DNA of 28,430 nucleotides from a virus. This document shows, piece by piece, positions 1 to 11,000 of this stretch (its first letter is position 1; each line of letters opens with the position of its first letter). The notes below the pieces were generated by a model. It saw only the letters and a list, made by a program, of their open reading frames with translations. It was not told where the DNA came from and searched no databases. The stretch lies in the IMG/VR virus record IMGVR_UViG_3300006790_000088, positions 1 through 28,430 of that record. One strand, 5' to 3'. Made by a program: the position numbers and the translations under genes.

Positions 1-2
1 CT

Positions 3-2093
3 GAACCATCATTTGAACTAGAAAGTACTGAGCCTGCAGCAGATAGTAGAAAATCAAAATTTACACAGCAGACCCCAGGTAATGTTGATGGAAGCATAGA
101 AACAAAAACTTTTTCATACCAAAAGAAAAAAAATAGTTCAGGTGCTTATTATTTAGTCTTTGATGAAAATGAAAATCCTATAACAAGAGACAAAGATTTT
201 GGTATAAGCTTTAATGATGATCTGCTTGCAAATCCTAATCTAATAAATGAAAACACTAAAGTATACGTAAGACCTTTTGAAACTCCTTACTTCAGAAACG
301 AAATAGCAAATAATCCAGGTCGTAATCCTTCCAATGATTATATGGAGATTCCAATGATCTTGTATATCGAACATGAAGGAAATAAAGTAGCAGTAGGTAT
401 ATTAAAAGCAGCTAATACAACAGAAGAAGAACAACAAATTCGAAATGCTATATTTCAAAATTGGACTAAAACTAACAAAGAGGGTTATACAGTAGCGAAC
501 TTAGTACCCACAGACGAAGATGTGTTTATAAATTTCACAGGTGGTCAAAATCTAAGAAACGTAAGAGATGATCAGAATAAACCAGTACTTAAACCTGTAG
601 CAGAAAGATGGACATCAGCATGGCAAGACGATGGAGAAGGAAACATTGAATTCTACACAGATGAAGATGTGGAGCTTAAATTTGGATATGTAAATAAACC
701 ATTAGAAGGAGCACCACAAATAATAATTCCACAAGAAGGAACTTCTAACTTATCAAGGGAAGCAAAGGTTCTTAGACCAGAAAGAAGTGAAGCAGGTCAA
801 ATATACGGTGTTATTTTAAATGGTAATGGACAATATATTTTTCCAAAACTATCGACATCACAAATAAGTGAAAAAGCAGCTAAAGTAATAAGCGATATTT
901 TAAATCAGGATAAAGTTTCCAAACAAGATGTTGAAGCAATACAAGAAATTATATTCACTGAATACGAAAATTCAGACATAATAGAAGCTATTGCAAGCTT
1001 AACAAATGTTCCTGATAATAGAAATATTGACCCTATTATTAGAATAGCTTGGAATCACACTAAAAAAAATGCCTATATCCAATTTATACATAATGATAAG
1101 GTTTATAGTGTAGATGTAAACGATCTAAAAGATGATGAACCTGCAAGTCTAAGAAGAAAAAAAGTAGTAGTAAAAGAAAATGCAGCTGCTAATAAAAAGG
1201 AACAATCACTTTCAACAGAAGGTATAGATGCTAAAGTCATATATAATGAGTTAGGTGTGCATCCACTTGTAATAATTAATGAAATTATAAAAAGAAAAAA
1301 ATACAATGTTCGAAGAGAAAGTCTAAATGACTTTACAGAGGAATATACAAGTCGTGTTACTGGTCAAGTATACAAAAACTATAATGACTATATATCTGGA
1401 AGAAAAGATCAAAACGGAAATCCAAACAATGAAATCAATAATAAAAGAGCAATTCTACAAACCGACATACAACCATCGAGTGAAGGAAATTACTTCTATG
1501 ATTTACAATTACAAATCACAATCAAAAAGGAAGAAGTTCAGGAAGAAGATGCCGAAGTTAAGGAAGAAAGTAGAATGCCAGAGGATCTTGAAGAACCAGA
1601 GGATAAATATGATAAATTCGCAAAAGGAAAGAACTTATTTGGACTTGGAAAGGACCCATCTGAGAATCCATCTGGAACTATAGGAGGCATACCTTCAATG
1701 TCACCTAGAGGAAGATTCAATATGTTCCTTAACAAATTCAATATTCAAATATCAGGGTTTAGCTCGATAAGACCAGGAAAGGTAGATCCAGTAACAGTAA
1801 AGCAATTTAAGAATGAAGCTAAAATATTTGGACTGGAAGGAAGAGTATCTACTAATGGGTCATTGTATCTGTATGATCCATCAACAAAAAAAGCGTTAGT
1901 AAAAGATAACAGTCCATCAAATAATCCTAACTTTAAATTGAAATTGAGTAGAGTAAAACCAATTAAGACGGATTACCCTTATCAAACTACACGTACTAAA
2001 AATGGAAGAACAATATTCCAACTTGGAATAACTCCTATTGAATGGGCGACTACTCCCGTTAAAGAAAAAGAAAACATTATAAATTGTAACTAA
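3..2093 (+). CDS. C-terminal part of a giant phage virion-associated protein (5' end outside window)
   Basis: The reading frame is open from base 3 with no stop, so the gene starts left of the window. The first in-window ATG (342) is only an internal methionine: 113 further codons are readable upstream in the same frame. About 696 residues are visible. I do not recognise a catalytic domain. A strongly acidic, Glu/Lys-rich linker lies around visible residues 510-545, followed by a Gly/Pro/Ser-rich stretch and a compact C-terminal region containing GRFNMFLNKFNIQISGF. The stop TAA shares its last A with the ATG of the polymerase gene, implying translational coupling. In crAss-like phages the giant polymerase gene is flanked by other giant virion proteins, so a capsid-cargo role is inferred from position only. 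No signal peptide or membrane segment is visible in this part. Confidence 0.8.
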   Translation, partial: EPSFELESTEPAADSRKSKFTQQTPGNVDGSIETKTFSYQKKKNSSGAYYLVFDENENPITRDKDFGISFNDDLLANPNLINENTKVYVRPFETPYFRNEIANNPGRNPSNDYMEIPMILYIEHEGNKVAVGILKAANTTEEEQQIRNAIFQNWTKTNKEGYTVANLVPTDEDVFINFTGGQNLRNVRDDQNKPVLKPVAERWTSAWQDDGEGNIEFYTDEDVELKFGYVNKPLEGAPQIIIPQEGTSNLSREAKVLRPERSEAGQIYGVILNGNGQYIFPKLSTSQISEKAAKVISDILNQDKVSKQDVEAIQEIIFTEYENSDIIEAIASLTNVPDNRNIDPIIRIAWNHTKKNAYIQFIHNDKVYSVDVNDLKDDEPASLRRKKVVVKENAAANKKEQSLSTEGIDAKVIYNELGVHPLVIINEIIKRKKYNVRRESLNDFTEEYTSRVTGQVYKNYNDYISGRKDQNGNPNNEINNKRAILQTDIQPSSEGNYFYDLQLQITIKKEEVQEEDAEVKEESRMPEDLEEPEDKYDKFAKGKNLFGLGKDPSENPSGTIGGIPSMSPRGRFNMFLNKFNIQISGFSSIRPGKVDPVTVKQFKNEAKIFGLEGRVSTNGSLYLYDPSTKKALVKDNSPSNNPNFKLKLSRVKPIKTDYPYQTTRTKNGRTIFQLGITPIEWATTPVKEKENIINCN

Positions 2094-5000
2094 TGGCATT
2101 AGGTTGTATAAACATATTATCCCCTGACTTTTTAGATCTCAAAAAACAAACAGGGCTTAACGAGCATATTTTAGCTGCTAAAATAAAGTCTTGGCAAGAT
2201 CGTAATAAGCGTGAGTTAGATGAATTTCCTACAGCTGATGATTTAGGATACATTGCTAGGTACAATTTCAGTAGCGATATAGATACAAATACTATAAACT
2301 ATAATCTTAAAGTTGTAGATGCCCTTTTAAAAATATCCGAAAATAGAAAAACAATACGTCTAAATACAAAAGACAAGCCTTACATAGAAGAAAACCTTAC
2401 TAAAGCTCTAGCCACATCTGTACCTAAAGCTCAGATCAAAATGGTATTTGATAAGCTTAGAGAGAAAGGTGTAACAAGCATGCCTGTTGATCAATTGATC
2501 ACTGATCTATTAGCTGAAAATAGTTTTGCTATTGAAATTAGCACTGCTGTTGAGTATACTAAACGTGATAAAGCTTCGGGAGTAGAAACATTTATTTCAA
2601 ATGGGTATGTGTATAGCGGAGTTCAAGGCATATATAATAGATATAAGTTAAAAGACAGTTCTTTAGAAGATAGTTCTGAGTCTAATGTTGATTTTGATAC
2701 AGAAGAAACTATTTCTGAAACTGATTTTGAAACAGCTAAGAAAACAGCAGTTGGTTTTAAAACACCTAGTCGACATTTTGATTATGTAAACATTACAGGA
2801 GGTGAAAATTATAGAGAAAATGCTATTAGAACTCCTGGTATTCTAAATATTTCTTCTGGTCTAGGTAGTCATATTACAGACTTTAGTGAGGGTATACCTG
2901 ATATGTTAGGTTGGTTTAGAAGCGACGATAGAGCTATGATATCAAAAGCTAAATTAGCATCTGAGCTTACAAAAGATCTAAAAGATAATTTAGTAGTACA
3001 AATAACAAATGGTAAAATAACTGTACTTGATAGTTGGGAAGATGCAGATGAGTCTGAACATCTAGATCAAATAATGGAATACCCCAATGTATTTGATAGT
3101 TCAGAGTTATACAATGGAAAATTTGTAGTTGATAAATCAGTTATTGAAGAAGCTGTAGGATCGGGATACACATTAGATTCCGTAGAAGTATCCGAAGACG
3201 CTTATACACGTAGAATACTAGAACTACAATCTTATTTATTTCAGGAAAATAGGGATAAAAGTAAGTTAACTAAGCAAGAGTATAAAAAAGGTGATAAGGT
3301 TTTCGTAAACGGTGAAGCATATATATTTGGTAAAAAAGCTATACCTTCTACTGGACTTGAACCAAAAATATATTTACATCATGTAAACAATACTACTCAG
3401 CAAAAATATGATTTAATAGTAGACCCAAGTTCTGTGACTTCTACCAGTAATCAATTCCTACAACTATTAAACACAGACAATAACTGGGTAACATTCTTTG
3501 TTAAATCTATACTACAAGATAGTGCTAGAAGAGGGTATGAAAAAGTATTATTTCCTACAGGTAGAACTGCTGCTAAAATTGAACAACACGTTCCTCTTAA
3601 AGACCAATTAACAACACTAGAAGAACAAATTCAAAAGCTTAGTGATTTTGATAAAGCAAAATTACAAGAAGAACTTAAACAAACTCAAATAGAGGTTAAA
3701 GAAAAAGAAGATGAGATTGCAGAATTAGAAGAAAAAATGCAAGCTCTTGTAGATAAAGCTGAGTTTGGATTTCAAGAGATTTATGTAAACGTTGAAGGAT
3801 ATGACAATGCAAGAATACAGCATACAGATAGCCCTGCTAGAAAAGGTAATGACACGTATCTTGCACTACTTCCTGAAAACTATAAAGGTTACTATATCTA
3901 TGCCTATAATGTAGGAAGGGACAGGGACAATAATGCATTTCCTCCAATTGTACCTTCAAAAGTTGCAATACCTATTACAGATGAAAAAGCTTTAGAATAT
4001 TATGAAGCTGAAACTCATACTATTCTTAAACTTAATGTACATGATAGACAGGAGTATCTAAACCTTAAAAATAAAGTTGATTTTCTCTCACAGGAAGGTA
4101 AAATTATACAACTTAAAGACAATATTAAAAACTTTGAAGTAATAAAGCGTTCAAATGAAAAAAGAATAGAAGAGTACAGAAATGAGAAAGCTGATCTGTT
4201 AAAAACTGGTCCCCCTATTGAAAGTTTTTATGAAAACCGTGTAACAAATACTTTGAATAAAATTTTTGGTAAAAGTAATGTCAAGAAAATTACTGATGAA
4301 CACAGTAATACCTGGAATGAAGTTAATGTAGGAGAAGAACAATTAGCAGATGTAGCATTTAGTAGAAAACCAGTAACATCAGCATTTAGAATTTCAAAAA
4401 CCAAAAGTGGTCAAAAAGAATATGACCTGGATAAAAAACCAAAAGGTGAGTCTACTGAAGTAGAACTCGTAATTGATCCTTCAAGAACACTCGATATTAC
4501 AGAAGCTCAAGAAAGTGGAATAGCTACCAATGACATGCTTATATATGAGCAGATATTAAGAGAGGCTAAGTATGAGTACGATTATGTTACAAGTGATACA
4601 TACAAGCAAATGTCACCATTATCTCGTGATGAAGATATAGGTGCTATTGTAGCTAAGAAAGCATTAGAGAAAGGATATGAAGGTGTAATACAATACAAAT
4701 CGCCTTATGCACCAAATGTACAAGCAATACGAGATAAAGGACGTAAGTACACAAAGTTTGGTTCATTAAATCCTAATCAGATAGATCTGGATGATGCTAA
4801 ACAATGGCTTGAATCAAGAGGTCTTTCTTTTGATATGGCTCAACAAACCATTGAAATAGCTAAAGGAATGCCTCATGGTGTAGAAGGATTATTCTCAGAA
4901 GGTGTTATTTACTTATCTAAGTACGCAACCAAGGGTACAGAATATCACGAAGCATTCCATGCAGTGTTCAGAATGTTTCTTACAGATGAGCAACAAGATG

Positions 5001-8000
5001 CAATACTTGCTGAATCTAAAAAGCAACGACCTGTAAGTCAAGAAGAACTTGATGAGCTTGAGGAAGCAGGATACTTTAGAATAGGAGATGATGGAAAGAT
5101 CTATAAGAACATTGATGTAAAGGCACAAGGAAAAGGTAAACCTACAATTATTACTGGAGAAGAGTTAGAACGATTAGTTCTTGAAGAAAGACTTGCTGAA
5201 CAATTCAGATCTTACGTAATATCAAATCAAAAAGTAAAATCATTAAGTGAAAAAATACAAAAGTTCTTTAGTGATCTATGGAAGTATATCAAATATTACT
5301 TCTCAAACAAGATGACAATCGACAGATTGTTCTTCAATATTGACAAAGGTAGAATCAATAAAAAGAATCTCAATATGAGATTTGCTTCTAAGGGAGCAGC
5401 TGCTTCTTTTAGTAGAAATGAAAGTAAACTATACAACAAATTCAGCGATAGTCAAATAGAAAATATCATAAATGACATAAACAGTTATTTCATTTCACTC
5501 AATAAACAATTCCCTGAAGATTCACCTAATGATCTGTACTCTGCTATAAGAAGACAAATTAAAAAAGGAATATTCGTAAAAAACAATAATCTGCTAACAT
5601 CAAAAGAAGCAAGTTTTCATATTGAAAACCTAAAAATGTTACTTGATGATGATCTCAACATAACAAAAGAGTTTCAAGATTATATGACCAATAATAATTT
5701 AGTCTTCCGTCAACACAACGGTATTAAAATTGGTAAAACCTTATTGTTTACCGATTTATTATGGGAAGATGCTTCAGCAGAATACGGTAACATAGAAGAC
5801 CGTGGTATTCTATACAAAGCAAAAATTGGACTACAAAGATTTGGATACAAAGTGTATGGTGATGAAGTAAGTATTCATGAAGATCAAGATGATATAGATG
5901 AAAAAATATACGATAAGTCACACCTTGAAGAGAATAGAAAAGACACTCTATCAAAAGATATAAAAGAGTTCTTAACATTTATTCCAGTATTGGTCAAAGA
6001 CAGCAATGACCAATTTGTTAAAAAAGTAGGAATACTTGGTGCGGATGTTTATTACAATTTTGACGAACTATACTCCAATATTGCTTTCTCACTTACAAAT
6101 AGTAAGAGTTATGATCACATGATCAAGAACCTTGAACTAAGATCTAATAATTTTCCAGAGTTAAAATCTGTATTAAATGAGTTAAAGTCAAAGCAGAAAA
6201 ATGAAATGTTCAAATCAAAATTCTATTCTGCAATGGCAAATACTTATAACAACTTCATTGGGGCCATTGAAGAAGTAATGTTAGATGCTAATGGTACGAA
6301 AGCTGGAATAAGAGTAAGATACTATAACTCGAATTTAAATAATGTTGAAAAGAAGTTATTGAAAAGATGGAAAAATAACTCTAGAGCAAGTGACGGTACA
6401 GGCTTATTAACTAATTCTGATGAAAATGAATTAGTGATAAATGAAGACATTTTAGATAGACTCAATGATACATCTGAAGATTCAATAGGTAATGTACTAA
6501 TGAATTACTATAACAGAAGAAAGAGATCATTAAATAGCATTCCATTAGATGAAGAAATAGATGCAATAGCTGAATTTGCAAACCTATTAGGTATGGATAT
6601 ACCAAGAGAAACTTTTGAGTTAGCTTTTAACAACGGAATAATAATTAAAAATCAACCTATAAAAGGCTATGATCTATTTGGATATCTTACTGGTGGCGCT
6701 TCAACTGTAGATGACGCACTAAAATTGAAACTGTACGAAAAAGCAAACGACAATACTCCCGTAGCTACTTTAGTAAAAGAGGATGCGAATGGATACATAA
6801 TGGATCCTTATACAGAGTATGTAAGCGTAATAAAGAAGTTTGCACTGTTAAGTGCTTCTTTTGAGAGAAACGCCCACGGATCATTTATAAATGCAGCAAA
6901 TAAAAGTACATATCCAATAAATACAAATACTACACTTGACAGAATAATAAATGCTGCAAAAACATACGATTCTAAATCTACAGAGTTTTGGGATGAATGG
7001 CTCAGACAGTTCAAAGAAGATCCTTTTTACATGCCAAGTAGAGGATCTAGCAATAGAGATAAAAGAAAGTATGATAGCATATTAATTAGTGAGATTTTAA
7101 ACAGCACCTCAACATTTATCAATGACATGCTTGAAATCTCAGATTTCGATGCATACAAAAAGAGAAATGAATTTGTAACTAAAAATACATTTGAATTACT
7201 TTCTGACAAATTATCATTAATTCATAGATTAAACGCTTTCGGTAATAATGGTAACGCAAATGAAATGCTTATTGTATTACCTACCCTTGCAGATAGAACT
7301 AGAATGATGATGCTTAGTTTGCCAAGACTAAGTCATTATTTTACAAACAATGATGGGTATACGTTTACAAATACAAATAAACTACAAGACAAGGATGGGA
7401 ACTATTCAATTTTCATGAGGTATGTAGTGCAGGATATACTTGATGCACAGAATGGTGAAAAAATGACTACTAGAATAAAGAATTATGATAAAAATCATAA
7501 ACTCTTTAGACAACTTCCATACCTGAATGAAACAGAAGCAGGTAAAAAATTAATGGAATATGCTCTTGCTAATCCAGATGCCCAGCTTACAAATCCATCT
7601 GAAGAAGTAAGTAAACTACTTGATCAAGTACAGCTCGAAATAAATAAATACGTTGAAAATGAAATTCAGCAAAAAACAAGAACGTATAAAACAACAGTAG
7701 GGAAAAACATATCTGATGAGGTTTTAAACATATATGAGAAAAAAGGAAGAGGTCAATCTGATTTAAGTAAAAATGAAAAGAAATCAATGTTCATAAAAGA
7801 TTATATAGTGAACACAATGATCTTTGAAGCTGAAATCATAAAACTAACTTCAGGTGATCCTGGTCTATATAAAAATAGCCTTAAAGGCGATGAGCAAATA
7901 AATACTTTAGAAAATGAAAGTAAACGATATGGTAGTTTAGCTACACCTGGAACTGAATTTAGGATACAAGATGCTCCTGATAGCTATGGTAGTAAACCAA

Positions 8001-11000
8001 AATATACAATAGGTGTAATAAATGATATTTTCAGAAAGAATGAAACACTTCTAGAATCACTTGATAAGATAATAACTGATAAGCGTGTACTAGACGTATA
8101 CAAAGAAGGAAACAAAAAACAAGGTTCAAATGTAGCAGATGGTATGGGGATAACCACTCTTGAATATTATAGAAGTATTTCTAGAGGTAATGGTACATGG
8201 GGCGATAAGAACGGTGTCAAAGAACAAGCATATCAAAACTATAAAAAAAACGGAGGAAGATTTGTAGATAACAAAGGAAGGCAAGTAAAACTTAAACCAT
8301 TAAAGACATATTCTGACGGATTATACCTAAAGGATTTTGGTAATGGTGTGAAAAAAGTAGTTAGGATAATGGTTAAGCATTCAACCTTTCCATTACTTGC
8401 TGAATTTACAAAGGGTACGGGATTCGATAATATTAGAATGCGAATGGAAAAATCAGGTCCATTTGAAAAAATTGAAAACATTAGTCCTATAGATGAAATA
8501 AATATGGATTCTGCAATAAAGTCAGGATTGCACAACGCCATAGATCTCGAATTAGATAATGATGGTAATCCTTCAATAGAGTCACTATCTAAAATGCAAG
8601 GAATAGAACTGGATACACATTTCTTAAGAATGCCTCAGATAATTCCAGATACTGCAAAAGAATCAAGAATAGGTTCACAGTTCATGAAATTATTAATCAC
8701 AAACCTCAAAAAGAATTTTGATAACCCATATGTAGTAGGAAATACAGTATTAACTGGTAAACAACTTTATGACATATATGGTGAGCTAATAGAACAGCAA
8801 CTTGAAATGGGTGTAGATAAAGTATTCAGTGATTTTGGAATACCTAAAAATGAAAAAGGTCAATATGACTTAGACGGTGTGTTTAATTCTGCTGATAAGA
8901 CATTGGCAATGTTAAAAAACATAAGAAAAGTACTCAATAATTCAATAGAGGAAAGAGAGCTACCTGACACATATCTTAAAGCATTGAATATTGTAAAAGT
9001 TGAAGAAAGTAATGAAAAAGATTATGACTTTGCCAGTCCTTTAGCTATGCCCGTATTTGCAGAAAAATTTGCCAATATAATATTAGCTATATGTAAAAGA
9101 GGATTCATGAGAATCAACATTAATGGGCAAGGTCTTGTGCAAATAGCAGAGATAGGTAAGGTCAAAACAGACGAAGAAGGTACTCATGGACTTAAGTTTA
9201 TACAAGGAAAAGAAGAAACAGTAAGTGCTAGTGCAGTAGAAAATGTGGTTAAAGATGTAGATGAAGAAACAGGGAAAGAAACTTTCTATGAAAAGATTGT
9301 ACAATACAATGATGAATACTGGACTGTAAAAGAAAAAAGAGGCGATAAAGTAAAAATTCAAAAAATAATTAGTGCGGAGATTGCCATGCCTTGGGAGTTT
9401 GCACAACGTCTTAATCTACCAAAAAATAAAAATGGTGAGTATGATATTAGTTCAATTCCTAAAGATGTATTAACGCTTATCGGATACCGTATACCTACAC
9501 AAGGTAAGAACTCAATGCTACCGTTAAAAATAGTTAAGATACTCCCTAAGTCGATGTCAAAAATGATAATGGTTCCTGCAGAGATCACTACTCAAATGGG
9601 ATCTGACTTTGATATTGATAAACTATTCACAATGATACCTAATCTAAAGGTAAAAGGTACATTGAAAGATGGGCAAAAGTTTGATTGGTTTGAAACCTAT
9701 AAGAGTGAGCTGCTAAAGAACTTACCTAAAAACATCAAGCTATCAGACAAGCAGATATCATTATTGCTTGAAGATACTGAGTACTACCTTGAAATCGAAG
9801 GTTTAGATGCAGATGAAGAAACTGCAGTACATGGTGCAGCAATACAGGCTAAAAAGAAAACAGTAAAAGCACTCAATAATCTTAAAAACTGGACCATATC
9901 TAAAGTAAAATACGATATAAACAATCTTAAAAAAGCTACTAAAAAAGGTCTTGAAAATGCATACATAGATATTGCACATGCAATGCTTACAAGTCCATAT
10001 CATATAGATGATGTACTTAAAACTATTGATTCACCTTTACTTCCTGGATTAGCCAACTTCTTTAAAAGAACAATAGCTGACTATAATGCAATACTTGATC
10101 GTAATAACGTAGATTCACAAAGAGCTCTTGAGGAAAGAAATAAGGCTGGTAGTAAAGGTATTAGTATTTCGGCAGTTGCAACTACAGGTCAAGCAGGAAG
10201 ACAATTTACGAAACTTAAAACAGGCATTCCCTACTTAATAGACAATAAAAAATATAGTGATCTCACATTAACAGAAGATAAAGAAGGTAATGATATAAGC
10301 TATCAACTACAGCAACACCTTACGATAGCTGTAGATAATGCAAACGATCCTATAATGCTCTTCTTAATGGATAATGCATTTACTTCTGGTGTACGTAATG
10401 CCATTATATCTTTAGGTATTTCTCATGAAAGCATGAAGGGAGATAGTCTAAAAAAGATGTCTAAAGAAAAGGGTATTGACGTAGAAGGACTTGATGATCT
10501 TTTTAAATCAGCTAACGGTGATGCAGTTGTATGGGCTTCTTTCTTTTTAAATCAACCAATAATCAGAAAACTCTATAAAGAATACATAAACAAAGAAGGT
10601 ACTCCTGGAAAACTATACAGAATTGCCAATAGTATATTGAGCAGTAAAATGAAAGCTGAAATTATAAATGCAACTGGAGATACAGAATTAGATAGCTTAG
10701 TAAATTACGTACAGTTGGATATCCCACTAAAAAGTGAAAAATTAATAGAAAACTTTAATAAGTCACTAGACGATAAAAGTGATGTTTTTGCCAAAGATCA
10801 ATTACAAGTACTTGGGTTATTTTTACAATTGTTCACCACAGGAAATGACATAAGCAAAGTAAACAGGATATTAAATAGTGACAGAATCAAAGACTTTAAT
10901 AATCCTGCAGGTATTGAAGCACATCTTGATCTTATAGATTACTTCGAAAAAAAGAAAATAATTACAGAAAGAGTTAGAGCAGTTGAAAAAGCAAATGTAA

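Noticed and set aside
1327-1683. 118-codon plus-strand frame overlapping the first giant gene
   Set aside because: It is a Lys/Arg/Ile-rich shadow in another frame of an AT-rich, Glu/Lys-rich gene, without a plausible start context.
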